A stretch of DNA of 64,000 bases from Nitrospira sp. (GCA_016788885.1 JAEURX010000018.1:82948-146947), one strand, 5' to 3'. Shown: positions 34,889 through 44,724, numbered from the stretch's first letter. Made by a program: numbers and translations. The notes: generated by a model from the sequence alone, not told the origin.

Positions 34889-35650
34889 CTATACATCGAC
34901 CGGTTCCAGCCGTGCCTTGAGATGCAGAATGGCCTTCGAATGGATCTGGCAGACCCGAGATTCAGTGACCTTGAGCGCCTGCCCGATTTCTTTCATCGTC
35001 AGTTCTTCGAAGTAATATAGCGACAACACGAGCCGTTCTTTTTCCGGAAGATCCTGGATGGCGGTTTCGAGCACGTGACGCGCACGCTCACTCACCAACA
35101 TGGAGAGTGGATCCGGTTGATTGGAGTCGGTCAGCATGCTGATGATCTTGTGGCCGTCCGCATCTTGGACGCCCAGGTCGTCAAGACTGATGACAACCGC
35201 ACCCCGAGAGCGAGTGAGAAACTCATCCAGTTCCTCCTGCGACATCTTGAGCTCTTTGCCGACTTCCTGGTCCGATGGTGGACGGCCGAGGCGATGGAGG
35301 AGTTCGGAATAGGTCTTTTGCAACAAGGTAATACGCTCATGGACGGAGCGCGGAATCCAGTCCATGGAACGGATCTCGTCGAGCATGGCACCTCGGATGC
35401 GAAACTCCGCGTAGGTTTTAAATTTTGCCTCACGGGTCGGATCGTACTTATCCATCGCATCCATGAGTCCCATGATTCCGACGGACATCAAGTCTTCAGC
35501 GTCCATGTACGCCGGCAGTCGAAACGCCAACCGATGCGCCATGGCTTTGACGACATGAGTAAACTCTTGAATCACCCGTTCACGATCGGATTCCTCAATC
35601 ACTCGGCGCTGGGCATTTCCGACTGCAAGCGTTTTACGAGCGTGCGTCAT
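34889..35650 (-). CDS. fliA: Flagellar sigma factor FliA (sigma-28), 253 aa
   Basis: RNA polymerase sigma factor for late flagellar genes. Region 2 has LPAYMDAEDLMSVGIMGLMDAMDKYDPTREAKFKTYAEFRIRGAMLDEIRSMDWIPRSV. Region 4 has DLPEKERLVLSLYYFEELTMKEIGQALKVTESRVCQIHSKAILHLKARL, with the -35-binding helix-turn-helix. An in-frame TTG (35659) overlaps the ribosome site AAAGGA, so ATG 35650 is chosen. It closes the fliL-to-fliA operon 18 bp after flhG, the order common in polar flagellates. Confidence 0.96.
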   Translation of the reverse strand: MTHARKTLAVGNAQRRVIEESDRERVIQEFTHVVKAMAHRLAFRLPAYMDAEDLMSVGIMGLMDAMDKYDPTREAKFKTYAEFRIRGAMLDEIRSMDWIPRSVHERITLLQKTYSELLHRLGRPPSDQEVGKELKMSQEELDEFLTRSRGAVVISLDDLGVQDADGHKIISMLTDSNQPDPLSMLVSERARHVLETAIQDLPEKERLVLSLYYFEELTMKEIGQALKVTESRVCQIHSKAILHLKARLEPVDV

Positions 35651-35668
35651 TCGCGACAATCCTTTCGC

Positions 35669-36538
35669 TCAATGCGTCCGCAGAAGTTGTTGCCACAGGA
35701 ACTGGACGGTTCCCTTGGGGATCGCCGGTGGCGTCAATTGCGACACCGCTTCCGTCAATTCTCGAAACGCGCGGCTAGCCGGCGCATGAGGGAACAGATC
35801 GATGACGGCCCGCTGCTGGGTCACCGCCATCGGGACATAGTCGTCCTGCGGAATAGCCCCCAAGTAATCAAGTGAAATGTGGAGGAATCGGCTCACCGCG
35901 ACCTCCAGCTTTCGATAGATGCGGGCCGCATCCCGAGGCGACTTCACCATGTTCACCAAAACGTAAAACCGGCGCTCGCGGTATTGCCGGAGCAACACCT
36001 TCATCAAGGCATAGGCATCGGTCAGCGAGGTGGGCTCAGGAGACACGACGACAACGATCGATTGTGCCGCTGCGGCGAAATAGGTCACGGTCGACGAGAT
36101 CCCTGCGCCGGTGTCGATCAGCAGCACATCCATCGTCGAGGCCAATCGTTCCAACTCTTCCTGCAGGATGAGCTGTTGTGCTTCCGTCAGAACGGTGAGC
36201 TGCGAAATTCCTGTACTGGCTGGCAGGACGGTGATGCCGCTGGGGCCGGTCAAGGCAATGTCTTCGAGCCGACAGGTCTTGGCGAGCACGTGCTCCAGTG
36301 TGTATTTCGGTGTCAGCCCGAGCAGGATGTCGACGTTGCCCAATCCGAGGTCCGCATCGAGCACCAGGACTTTTTTGCCGGTTTGAGCCAAGGCGATCGC
36401 CGTGTTGGCGACCACGTTGCTTTTCCCCACTCCGCCTTTGCCGCTGGTGACCGTGATCACCTGTGTTCGGGAGGGACCGACGCCGCCGTCACAGGCTCTC
36501 AGTTGCGGATCCAAAATTCCTGGTTGCATCGCCATCAT
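35669..36538 (-). CDS. flhG: Flagellar number regulator FlhG (FleN, MinD-like ATPase), 289 aa
   Basis: MinD/ParA-type ATPase that limits flagellar number and acts with FlhF. The deviant Walker A is GKGGVGKS (about 33-40), followed by LVLDADLGLGNVDILLGL, LLIDTGAGIS and VVVSPEPTSLTDAYALMKVL. The open frame extends to 36874 inside flhF, but the GAGGGGAGAG ribosome site sits directly before the ATG cluster at 36538/36535/36529. The first ATG is used, and the next two cannot be excluded. Confidence 0.94.
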   Translation of the reverse strand: MMAMQPGILDPQLRACDGGVGPSRTQVITVTSGKGGVGKSNVVANTAIALAQTGKKVLVLDADLGLGNVDILLGLTPKYTLEHVLAKTCRLEDIALTGPSGITVLPASTGISQLTVLTEAQQLILQEELERLASTMDVLLIDTGAGISSTVTYFAAAAQSIVVVVSPEPTSLTDAYALMKVLLRQYRERRFYVLVNMVKSPRDAARIYRKLEVAVSRFLHISLDYLGAIPQDDYVPMAVTQQRAVIDLFPHAPASRAFRELTEAVSQLTPPAIPKGTVQFLWQQLLRTH

Positions 36539-36563
36539 CTCTCCCCTCTTGTTCGACCACCGA

Positions 36564-37865
36564 CTACCGCGCGTACGACCGATTTCCCGGCACAACCGGA
36601 GATGTTCCCTGCGCATCCCATGCAGTGTTGGTGCCACCGCCTGGTGTACGCACTTGCCCGCCCAAGAGGAGGTCTCCCAGGCGATTGACATGAGCCTGAA
36701 CCAGGTCGTCGGGAACCCGTTGCCCGGTCCCCCAGTAAGACAACGGAATGCCGGTGCGGTGAGTGGCCTCGAAGATCCCCCCGTACCCGGTGGTTTCATC
36801 CAGCTTGGTGAACAGTAGTCGCAATGACGGGACATCCACACACTGACTCGTGCTGACCACGAGATCAGGCACACGTGTGGCCGCGGCCAGGACCAGATGC
36901 ACTTCCATGGGAAGCCCGCGATTCAGCAGCCCTCTCCAGCGTTGAGCGGCGATCGGTTCATAGGGATTGAATCCCGCCGTGTCGATCAAGATCAGTTCCG
37001 CTTCCCGCGCCAGATCGATCGCCTCCTGGGCTTCCTCGCAGGATGCCGCCACCGACAATTCCACCCCCAAGACTTCCGCATAGAGCCGGAGATGTTCCAC
37101 TGCAGCCGGACGATAGGTGTCCATCGTGATCAAGGCCACGCTCCGCTGTTCCACGATGCCGTAGTGTGTCGCCAATTTGGCGATCGTGGAGGTTTTACCG
37201 ACGCCGCTGGGACCGACGAACAAGGCGATTTTCTGTTCACCGGTCGTGCTCAAAAGCGGGCCGGCCGTGGTCACTCGATCGAGCAACACCGTGCGTAGCA
37301 ACTGGAGCGATGAGTGACGCTGAGACGTCCCCTGCTCGACGAGGGTTTCCCGCAGTTCTCGCAGACAGGCCTCAGCCGTCGCATGTTCGACGCCCTGCGC
37401 GAGGAGATCCTCATAGACACGTTGGAAGGACTGAAACGCCGTGCCCTGGGCGTGATGCTGTGTCTGCGCCTGGCTCTGTGGCGCTGAAGCCACCCCGGCC
37501 GTCTTGGCCTGACGAGGCGCTGTCAGGAGTGGGTGATTCGCGAATTTCGCGTTGTCGGTCCTCTGCTCCATTGCGCCCTGAAGCGTTTTTTGGAAGCGCG
37601 ATTCCTCCGCCGGCACCGTCGGAGCCGAAAGGCTCACCGGAGCGACGTGCTCGGCGTCAGCGAGGATCGGTGCTGCGTCCGGCACGGCTACGTCGTCCTC
37701 GATCGCCGCCATGACTTCCAGCACAGAGCCCCCCAGCAGGCCGAATCCGTTGTCCCATGACCGCACCCGCTTGGTGGACAAAATGACGGCGTCCGGACCA
37801 AGGGTCTCCTTGATGGAGCGGATGGCCTCATGCATCGACGCGACGTGAAAGGTCCGTACCTTCAT
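36564..37865 (-). CDS. flhF: Flagellar SRP-like GTPase FlhF, 433 aa
   Basis: SRP-family GTPase that places the flagellum at the pole. The N-terminus MKVRTFHVASMHEAIRSIKETLGPDAVILSTK is the FlhF opening. A variable Ala/Pro/Gln-rich B domain follows, then the NG domain with GPSGVGKTSTIAKLA (about 214-228), ITMDTYRPAAVEHLRLYAEVLGVE, LILIDTAGFN and TKLDETTGYGGIFE. The start overlaps the flhA stop as ATGA. The flhF-flhG pair suggests polar flagellation. Confidence 0.95.
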   Translation of the reverse strand: MKVRTFHVASMHEAIRSIKETLGPDAVILSTKRVRSWDNGFGLLGGSVLEVMAAIEDDVAVPDAAPILADAEHVAPVSLSAPTVPAEESRFQKTLQGAMEQRTDNAKFANHPLLTAPRQAKTAGVASAPQSQAQTQHHAQGTAFQSFQRVYEDLLAQGVEHATAEACLRELRETLVEQGTSQRHSSLQLLRTVLLDRVTTAGPLLSTTGEQKIALFVGPSGVGKTSTIAKLATHYGIVEQRSVALITMDTYRPAAVEHLRLYAEVLGVELSVAASCEEAQEAIDLAREAELILIDTAGFNPYEPIAAQRWRGLLNRGLPMEVHLVLAAATRVPDLVVSTSQCVDVPSLRLLFTKLDETTGYGGIFEATHRTGIPLSYWGTGQRVPDDLVQAHVNRLGDLLLGGQVRTPGGGTNTAWDAQGTSPVVPGNRSYAR

Positions 37866-39976
37866 GCCAAGCTCCTGGTATCACTGCCTTCGAGATCCAA
37901 ACGAACCGTTTCCAATGCCTGCAGTCGTGTCACGCTGTCGACCTCGTTCAGGCCGAGTATCGGAACTGAGTGCAAAATCCGATCCGTGAGTTTCCGCAGA
38001 TGTCGCCGCAGCGAAGGTGAGCACAGAATCACTGGCTGATGTCCTCGCCCGACCATTCGTTCGGCCGCTTGCTTCAATGCAGCGAGCAGTTTCTGTGCCA
38101 CCAGCGGGTCGGGAGCCCACTGACTACCCTGCCCGGCAGCATTGGCCTGGTCGGCAAGGGTTCGATCCAGCCGCGGATCGAGTCCGATGATCGGCAACGA
38201 CCCATCAGGCGCGAGATACTGCTTGGTAATCGTCCGGCCGAGCGATTGCCGCACCACTTCCGTGAGGATATCCGGATCCTTCGTCGTGGCAGCGTGGTCA
38301 GCGATCGTTTCGAGAATGGTCCGCAAGTCTCGAATCGGCACTCCTTCACGCAGAAGGTGCGACAACACCCGGACCAGGCTGCCAAGCGGAATCAGGTTAG
38401 GAATCACTTCTTCCACGAGCTTGGGGTGATTTTTTCCCAGTTGATCGAGCAGACCCTGCACTTCCTGCCGACCCAGCAACTCGTGCGCATGCCGCTTGAT
38501 GAGTTCGGACAGATGGGTGGCGATGGCCGACCCGGGATCGACCACGGTATAGCCGGCCATTTGAGCCTGTTCCCGCTGTTGTTCAGGAACCCAGAGTGCC
38601 GGCAACCCGAACGCCGGCTCCTTGGTCGGCAAACCATGGATGATGCCCCGTTGCGCCGTGCCAGGGTCGATAGCCAGCACATGAGCCGGCATGACTTCGG
38701 ACTTGGCCAGTTCGACGCCTTTGAGCAACGCCGCATATTCATTCGGCCGCAGTTGCAGATTGTCTCGAATATGAATCGGCGGAAGGACGAATCCCATGTG
38801 TTCGGCGAATTGCCGCCGTAATCCTTTGATGCGATCGAGGAGTGCCCCCCCCTGTCCTCCGTCGACCAGGCCGATGAGGCCGTAGCCCACCTGTACTTCC
38901 ATGAGATCCAATGGCACCACCTGCGTCGCGGCGTCCTCGGCCTTGGTCTGCGGAGATGCCTGCTCAGGTTGCGCGGCGGCACCTTTTTGCTGCTCATTGA
39001 TTTGGAAGGCCATCCAGCCGGTCAGGCTGCCGAGTGCCAAAAACGCGAGATGCGGCAATCCAGGAACCAGTCCCATGGCGAGGAGAATGCCGGAGGCCGT
39101 CCCGATGGCCTTTGGCGAAATGAGGACCTGTCTCGTGACTTCGAATCCGAGGTTCACCTCAGACGCAGCCCGAGTGATCACGATACCGGCAGCGGTCGAC
39201 ACGATGAGCGCCGGCACCTGCGCGACCAGGCCTTCACCGACCGTCAGCAGGGTGTATGTTTGCGCGGCGGCCGACAGCGACATGCCCTGCTGCAGCACAC
39301 CGATCGTCAAACCGCCGAGGATATTGACGAGGGTGATGACCACTGCCGCCACAGCATCACCTCGTACGAATTTGCTCGAACCGTCCATCGCTCCGTAGAA
39401 ATCGGCTTCCTGCGCGATTTCCTTTCGGCGCTGGCGGGCCTCCTTATCGTTGATCAGACCGGCGTTCAAATCGGCATCAATCGCCATTTGTTTCCCGGGC
39501 ATGGCATCCAAGGTAAACCGTGCGGCGACCTCCGCGACACGGCCCGCACCTTTGGTGATGACGACGAAGTTGATAATGACCAGGATCGTGAACACCACCA
39601 GACCGACGGTGTAGTTTCCGCCGACGACGAAATTGCCAAAGGCCCGGATGACTTCACCCGCCGCCGCCGCCCCTTCATTCCCGTGCAGTAAAATCAATCG
39701 GGTGGACGCAATGTTGAGGGCGAGGCGAAGCAGCGTCACCATGAGGAGGATCGACGGAAAAACGGAGAATTCGAGCGGCCGGCGAACCTGCATACCAACC
39801 AGGAGGATGATGATCGAGAGCGTAATGTTGAAGCTCAGCAGCAGGTCCAGAAAGAATCGCGGGAGCGGGACCAGCATCACCATTAGAATGCCGACCACGC
39901 CCACGGACATCAAAATATCCGGGTGTTTGACCAGGGAGCTGCTGGGAATCGATGTATTCTCAGATGCCATCGCCAC
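37862..39976 (-). CDS. flhA: Flagellar export gate protein FlhA, 704 aa
   Basis: Inner-membrane export gate. The N-terminal half has about eight membrane helices (VGVVGILMVMLVPLPRFFLDLLLSFNITLSIIILLVGM and so on), with the cytoplasmic FHIPEP-type loop PGKQMAIDADLNAGLINDKEARQRRKEI. The C-terminal half is the cytoplasmic ring domain with PPIHIRDNLQLRPNEYAALLKGVELAKSEVMPAHVLAIDPG and VDPGSAIATHLSELIKRHAHELLGRQEVQGLL. Length equals the family norm. Confidence 0.97.
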   Translation of the reverse strand: MAMASENTSIPSSSLVKHPDILMSVGVVGILMVMLVPLPRFFLDLLLSFNITLSIIILLVGMQVRRPLEFSVFPSILLMVTLLRLALNIASTRLILLHGNEGAAAAGEVIRAFGNFVVGGNYTVGLVVFTILVIINFVVITKGAGRVAEVAARFTLDAMPGKQMAIDADLNAGLINDKEARQRRKEIAQEADFYGAMDGSSKFVRGDAVAAVVITLVNILGGLTIGVLQQGMSLSAAAQTYTLLTVGEGLVAQVPALIVSTAAGIVITRAASEVNLGFEVTRQVLISPKAIGTASGILLAMGLVPGLPHLAFLALGSLTGWMAFQINEQQKGAAAQPEQASPQTKAEDAATQVVPLDLMEVQVGYGLIGLVDGGQGGALLDRIKGLRRQFAEHMGFVLPPIHIRDNLQLRPNEYAALLKGVELAKSEVMPAHVLAIDPGTAQRGIIHGLPTKEPAFGLPALWVPEQQREQAQMAGYTVVDPGSAIATHLSELIKRHAHELLGRQEVQGLLDQLGKNHPKLVEEVIPNLIPLGSLVRVLSHLLREGVPIRDLRTILETIADHAATTKDPDILTEVVRQSLGRTITKQYLAPDGSLPIIGLDPRLDRTLADQANAAGQGSQWAPDPLVAQKLLAALKQAAERMVGRGHQPVILCSPSLRRHLRKLTDRILHSVPILGLNEVDSVTRLQALETVRLDLEGSDTRSLA

Positions 39977-39991
39977 TCCTACCGACTTGGA

Positions 39992-41074
39992 TTATGCGGG
40001 CGGCAGTTTGCCGCGTACGCGATACACAAAGGCCAGGATTTCCGCGACGGCGCGGTACAGGTCTTCAGGCACCTCGCGGCCGACGTCGACCAACTTGTAG
40101 AGGGTCCGCGCCACCAACTTGTTTTCCACGATCATGACGCCGTGTTGGCGACCGATCTCTCGAATCTTCTCGGCGATGAATCCTGCGCCCTTGGCCACGA
40201 CGACCGGTGCGCCATTGGCTTTCGCGTCGTATTTCAGCGCCACCGCCAGGTGTGTCGGGTTGGTGATGATCACGTCGGCTGTAGGCACGGCCGCCATCAT
40301 GCGCTTGCGGGACATTTCGCGTTGCGTGCTGCGGATCTTCGATTTGACCGCCGGGTCTCCTTCCGCCGCGCGACTTTCTTCCTTGATTTCATCGCGCGAC
40401 ATCCGGAGGTCCCGCTCCCATTGGAAACGCTGATACCCATAGTCCGCGGCACCGATCACCAACTCGGCGCCGCTGATGGTGAGCGCGGCCTTGATGGTCG
40501 CCCAACCCACCGTCGGCAGCAGGGACTCCATGCCGAATTGCGTCAGCGCCAGGAATTCCAGCATGTCCTGCTTGATGGTGAGATAGCCCACCGCGCCGAT
40601 GACTAATATCTTGAGCCAGGATTTGATCAGTTCGACGACAGATCGCGGCGAAAAGAGGCGCGAGAAGCCTCCCATCGGGCTAATGCGCGACCAGTCCAGG
40701 CTGAACCCATCTTGTTTCCAGAGAAACCCAGTCTGCATGAGATTGGCGCCGACACCCACTACGGCGATCCCGGCTACGACCGGTCCCAGCATGAAAAAGA
40801 CATCCAGGCCGATCTGGCGGAGAATCACATGCAGATGATCGAGGTTGAGTGCCTGATACGTCGTCTCCTCCATTGAACGAGAGAGCCACGCCTGGAGACT
40901 GGCACGCAGTCTGTTCATGATCGCCGGCGTCATCCAATACAGTGCACCGAAACTGCCCAACAGCGCGATCGCCATGGCGGCATCGCGGCTGAGCGCGATT
41001 TGACCCTTCGCTCTCGCTTCAGATTTGCGTTTCGGTGTCGCCTGTTCTGTACGGTTTTGCGAGCTGTCAGCCAT
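39992..41074 (-). CDS. flhB: Export substrate-switch protein FlhB, 360 aa
   Basis: Inner-membrane export protein that switches substrate from rod/hook to filament. The N-terminus EQATPKRKSEARAKGQIALSRD and four membrane helices precede the cytoplasmic domain with the autocleavage motif N-PTH in IITNPTHLAVALKYD (about residues 270-274). Length is normal. It overlaps fliR by 8 bp and is 15 bp before flhA. Confidence 0.96.
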   Translation of the reverse strand: MADSSQNRTEQATPKRKSEARAKGQIALSRDAAMAIALLGSFGALYWMTPAIMNRLRASLQAWLSRSMEETTYQALNLDHLHVILRQIGLDVFFMLGPVVAGIAVVGVGANLMQTGFLWKQDGFSLDWSRISPMGGFSRLFSPRSVVELIKSWLKILVIGAVGYLTIKQDMLEFLALTQFGMESLLPTVGWATIKAALTISGAELVIGAADYGYQRFQWERDLRMSRDEIKEESRAAEGDPAVKSKIRSTQREMSRKRMMAAVPTADVIITNPTHLAVALKYDAKANGAPVVVAKGAGFIAEKIREIGRQHGVMIVENKLVARTLYKLVDVGREVPEDLYRAVAEILAFVYRVRGKLPPA

Positions 41075-41855
41075 GGCCCAACGCTTTCAGGAGCCCGAGA
41101 ATCGTCTCCACCAGCATCTCAAATTCTTTCTCGAACAAACCGAGCGTAAAGGGTAAGGCCAGACTCATCGCCAGCAGCCCTGCCCCGATCGTGATCGGAA
41201 AACTCTGCACAAATACGTTCATCTGCGGCACGGCTCGTCCCATAATGGCCAGCACCGTATTGACGATCACGAGCGTCGCAAACACGGGGGCGGCCATCTT
41301 GAGCGCCACCCGCAGCATGTTTTGCGCGAGTTGAATAATGTCCGTTGCGATACTGTCGGACAGCTTCGCCCCGAACGGTGGAACGAATTCGTAGCTCATG
41401 CCGATGGCATGCACCACCAACAAATGCGCATTCAGGGCGAGAAACACCAAGGAACCCAACGTGAGTTGGAATTGTGCAATGATCGGCGCATTTTGATGGC
41501 TCATCGGGTCGATCATCTGAATCGCGCTGAATCCCATTTGAGTCCCGATCATGTCCCCGGCGACCTGGAATCCTGAAAAGAGCAGCCTGACCGCCAACCC
41601 GATCGTCAACCCGATCAGAAATTCACTGCCGATCCCCGCGACGACCAAGACCGGATCTGTGGGCAGGTTCGGCAATTGGATGATCGGCGCCAGAACGAGT
41701 CCCAACATCGTGACGAGCCCGGCCTTCACTGGCGTGGGAATTGTCCGGGTGTTCAGAATGGGAAACACGCTGATGATGCCGGCGATCCGCACCAGTAGAA
41801 TGGAAAAGGCCTGAAACTGAGGCAGTGCCAGATGAAGGGTCTGTACGGCGTTCAT
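41067..41855 (-). CDS. fliR: Flagellar export apparatus protein FliR, 262 aa
   Basis: Core export-gate subunit. Features are FSILLVRIAGIISVFPILNTRTIPTPVKAGLVTMLGLVLAP at the start and GSEFLIGLTIGLAVRLLFSGFQVAGDMIGTQMGFSAIQMIDP in the middle, with about six membrane helices. ATG 41855 lies 14 bp after fliQ. The longer open frame to 42092 overlaps fliQ completely and has no support. Length is typical (about 260). Confidence 0.95.
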   Translation of the reverse strand: MNAVQTLHLALPQFQAFSILLVRIAGIISVFPILNTRTIPTPVKAGLVTMLGLVLAPIIQLPNLPTDPVLVVAGIGSEFLIGLTIGLAVRLLFSGFQVAGDMIGTQMGFSAIQMIDPMSHQNAPIIAQFQLTLGSLVFLALNAHLLVVHAIGMSYEFVPPFGAKLSDSIATDIIQLAQNMLRVALKMAAPVFATLVIVNTVLAIMGRAVPQMNVFVQSFPITIGAGLLAMSLALPFTLGLFEKEFEMLVETILGLLKALGHG

Positions 41856-41869
41856 GTAGTGGCCCTGTC

Positions 41870-42142
41870 TCAGCGAATCAGCGTCGGAATACTGGTGATG
41901 ATGTGAGTCATAAACGCAATCAAGACGCCCAACATCCACGGGAGAAATAGGAGGGTGGCGGCAAAGACTGCCAGCACTTTCGGCACGAACGTCAGGGTCG
42001 CTTCGTTGATCTGGGTCATGGCTTGAAACGTACTGACGATCAACCCCACCACGAGGCTCAGTCCAAGGATGGGAGCAGACACGAGCATGCACGTTTCGAT
42101 CGCCTGACGCCCAATTTCCGTCACGGTTTCAATCGTCATCAT
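41870..42142 (-). CDS. fliQ: Flagellar export apparatus protein FliQ, 90 aa
   Basis: Small two-helix membrane protein of the export gate: TVTEIGRQAIETCMLVSAPILGLSLVVGLIVSTFQAMTQINEATLTFVPKVLAVFAATLLFLPWML. Length is exactly typical. It is 8 bp after fliP. Confidence 0.96.
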   Translation of the reverse strand: MMTIETVTEIGRQAIETCMLVSAPILGLSLVVGLIVSTFQAMTQINEATLTFVPKVLAVFAATLLFLPWMLGVLIAFMTHIITSIPTLIR

Positions 42143-42150
42143 GACTGGTC

Positions 42151-42924
42151 CTATTGAAAGCTTTTGACCATGGAACCGACGACCAGATACCAGCCGTCGG
42201 CCAACACAAAGAGAATCAATTTGAACGGCAGTGAGATCATGACCGGCGGCAGGAGCATCATGCCCATGGACATCAGGACGCTGGCGACGACCATGTCCAC
42301 GATCAGAAAAGGAATGTACAGCAGGAATCCAATCTGGAAGGAAATACGCAACTCACTCAGCACGAATGCCGGAATGATGACATGGGTCGGCACGTCATCC
42401 ACCTTGGCCGGTTTCTGCGCATGCGAGAGTTCCAAAAACAGTTCCAAATCCTTATCGCGCATCTGCTTCAACATGAAGGCGCGAATCGGTTGAATACCCT
42501 TGTTCCACGCTTCGTCGTAGCCGATTTGCTCCGCGAGCAACGGCTGGAGCGCATCCTTGTAGACAGACTGGCCAACCGGGGCCATGACGAACATCGTCAG
42601 AAACAGCGCCAAGCTGATGAGAACTTGATTGGGTGGCACCTGCTGCGTGCCCAGGGCCTGACGGAGAAACGACAAGACAATCACCATACGGGTGAACGAC
42701 GTCACCATGATGAACATGGCTGGCGCCAGCGACAGCACGGTCAGCAGTGCGAGGATTTGGAGCACGACGGCGGTTTGCTTGGTTCCACCGCTCCCAAGAT
42801 CGAGGGTGAGCGTGGGCCCTTCGGCTTGCGCGGACGAGGCTCCGACGAGACAGGCCAGTACGGCCAGGAGCACGATGCCGGCTCCCCATCGAGCGGCGCA
42901 GGGCCGCGGGGATTGTCTACGCAT
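42151..42924 (-). CDS. fliP: Flagellar export apparatus protein FliP, 257 aa
   Basis: Core export-gate subunit. A cleavable signal peptide (WGAGIVLLAVLACLVGASSAQA) precedes LQILALLTVLSLAPAMFIMVTSFTRMVIVLSFLRQALGTQQVPPNQVLISLALFLTMFVMAP. The C-terminus has ELRISFQIGFLLYIPFLIVDMVVASVLMSMGMMLLPP. ATG 42924 is chosen because earlier starts lie inside fliO. Its ribosome site is weak, so coupling to fliO (10-bp gap) is likely. Confidence 0.95.
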   Translation of the reverse strand: MRRQSPRPCAARWGAGIVLLAVLACLVGASSAQAEGPTLTLDLGSGGTKQTAVVLQILALLTVLSLAPAMFIMVTSFTRMVIVLSFLRQALGTQQVPPNQVLISLALFLTMFVMAPVGQSVYKDALQPLLAEQIGYDEAWNKGIQPIRAFMLKQMRDKDLELFLELSHAQKPAKVDDVPTHVIIPAFVLSELRISFQIGFLLYIPFLIVDMVVASVLMSMGMMLLPPVMISLPFKLILFVLADGWYLVVGSMVKSFQ

Positions 42925-42934
42925 ACCTAGGTTG

Positions 42935-43300
42935 TTAGCGGGTCGCACGGAACCCCTCCTGAACGCTGCCTTGATGATCCCCTGACGACGCGGCCATGAA
43001 CGCGGGCGCAGCATTTGCCATCAATCGTTTCACCTGCTCGGGATCGGTGACTTTTCCGAGCGGCACCAGATCGGTTGGCGTAGTGCCCAGGATGAACACT
43101 TCTCCGGCCACCGCCACAACCATCACATGTTTGCGCGATCCCAGCGGACCGCTTCCCAAGATGTGCACCAGGGGAGCACCGCTCACGGGAAGAAATCGTC
43201 GGCCGACCGACGACCGGGCCACGGCCAGAAGCCCCATGATGAGCGCCAGCACAATCCCCAGCGCGGATACCATGCGTACGACACTTTCCCAGATTTCCAT
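42935..43300 (-). CDS. fliO: Flagellar biosynthesis protein FliO, 121 aa
   Basis: Bitopic membrane protein that helps FliP assemble. One membrane helix (about 9-28, VRMVSALGIVLALIMGLLAVAR) is followed by LGSRKHVMVVAVAGEVFILGTTPTDLVPLGKV, the usual FliO cytoplasmic segment. Identity also rests on its place between fliN and fliP. Confidence 0.9.
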   Translation of the reverse strand: MEIWESVVRMVSALGIVLALIMGLLAVARSSVGRRFLPVSGAPLVHILGSGPLGSRKHVMVVAVAGEVFILGTTPTDLVPLGKVTDPEQVKRLMANAAPAFMAASSGDHQGSVQEGFRATR

Positions 43301-43357
43301 GAGACCGCGTGTTCCCTCTGCCGTCAGCGCGGCGTGATCATCGCTTCCGCCGGTGGC

Positions 43358-43723
43358 TCATCCGAGTTGTTGAATCCGTTGATTTGGACTGACGACGTCT
43401 GTCAGACGAATACCGAATTTTTCGTTGACGACGACGACTTCGCCCCGCGCCACGAGTTTGTTGTTGACCAACACTTCCATCGGCTCCCCCGCGAGTTTCG
43501 TGAGTTCGATGACCGAGCCCTGCCCCAGCTGAAGCAACTCACGAATCAACATTCTGGTCGATCCGATCTGCACCGTGACCTGAAGCGGGATGTCCAGGAC
43601 GAATTCGATATTTTTGTTCGCCGGCACCGCGCCGTGATTGTCCACCGGCGGAAAGGAGGTCGGTTGCGGGCTGACTTCGCCGTTGGAGGAATCCGTCTGT
43701 GCCGTGCTGTCACCGTTGCCCAT
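43358..43723 (-). CDS. fliN: Flagellar motor switch protein FliN, 121 aa
   Basis: C-ring subunit. The SpoA domain fills the C-terminal two thirds: NIEFVLDIPLQVTVQIGSTRMLIRELLQLGQGSVIELTKLAGEPMEVLVNNKLVARGEVVVVNEKFGIRLTDVV. AAAGGAG lies eight bases before ATG 43723. It is 29 bp after fliM. Confidence 0.97.
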   Translation of the reverse strand: MGNGDSTAQTDSSNGEVSPQPTSFPPVDNHGAVPANKNIEFVLDIPLQVTVQIGSTRMLIRELLQLGQGSVIELTKLAGEPMEVLVNNKLVARGEVVVVNEKFGIRLTDVVSPNQRIQQLG

Positions 43724-43752
43724 GCCACAATCTCCTTTAAATCCGCTACGCC

Positions 43753-44724
43753 CTACCCCAACACCTTCGTGACGCGGCAGGCATGATTGCCTTTGAAGAC
43801 CCCGGGCTGCCCGTGAAACTTCGGATCACCCTCGACCAAACACAGCATCGGGTCGCCGGGATGCTGATCGAGCATGAGGACATCGCCGGGGCCGAAGTTC
43901 ATCAGATCCTGGACGCTGATCCGAGCTGTGCCGAGTTGGACGGCCACGGCGACATCACATTCCTGGAGTGATTCTTTGAAGCGACTGCCCCAGCTGCTGT
44001 CCTGTTCGACATTGTCGGCAAACAGGCCGGAGTAGAGCTTCTCTTTGATGGGTTCCAACATCGAGTAGGGATACGCGATGAACATTTCACGGGTGATATC
44101 GCCGAGATGGACCTGCAGTGTCACGACCACAACGATCTCTGATGTCGTCACGACCATCGCGAACTGGGGATTGCTCTCCGTGCGTAGATAGGCGATTTTG
44201 ACCGGCATCACTGCCTGCCAGGCTTTTTCGAGATCCACCAGCGCCTGCTGGACCAGCTTCTTGATCAGCCTGACCTGAATCGGTGTAAATTCGCGGCCTT
44301 CCGGTTTGACATGCGTCTGAACTTTTCCACCGAAGAAAAAGTCGACGATCAGGTACACGAGCATCGCGTCCATAATGTAGAGGCCGTTCCCCCGTAACGG
44401 CTCCATTGCAAATAGATTAAACGACGACGGCACCGGAACCTTCTGAATGAAATCGCCGAACTTGATGATTTGCGTGCCCATGACACTAAATTCGATCTTC
44501 TCGCGCAGGAGGCTTGTCCAGGAAATAGACTGTTGGCGCGTGAAGCGGTCATTGATCATTTCCATCGTGGGCATACGCCCGCGAATGATCCGCTCCTGGC
44601 TCGTCAGGCTGTATGCTTTGACACCGCCTGGATCTTCCTCATCCTTCGGAGCCGTCTCGACCTCGCCGGACATGACACCGCCCATCAAGGCGTCGATTTC
44701 TTCTTGAGAGAGTATCTTGTCCAT
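43753..44724 (-). CDS. fliM: Flagellar motor switch protein FliM, 323 aa
   Basis: C-ring subunit that binds phosphorylated CheY. The N-terminus MDKILSQEEIDALMGGV is the conserved CheY-binding peptide, followed by the CheC-like middle domain (GNGLYIMDAMLVYLIVDFFFGGKVQ) and the C-terminal SpoA domain (VAVAVQLGTARISVQDLMNFGPGDVLMLD). GAGG is five bases before ATG 44724. Confidence 0.97.
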   Translation of the reverse strand: MDKILSQEEIDALMGGVMSGEVETAPKDEEDPGGVKAYSLTSQERIIRGRMPTMEMINDRFTRQQSISWTSLLREKIEFSVMGTQIIKFGDFIQKVPVPSSFNLFAMEPLRGNGLYIMDAMLVYLIVDFFFGGKVQTHVKPEGREFTPIQVRLIKKLVQQALVDLEKAWQAVMPVKIAYLRTESNPQFAMVVTTSEIVVVVTLQVHLGDITREMFIAYPYSMLEPIKEKLYSGLFADNVEQDSSWGSRFKESLQECDVAVAVQLGTARISVQDLMNFGPGDVLMLDQHPGDPMLCLVEGDPKFHGQPGVFKGNHACRVTKVLG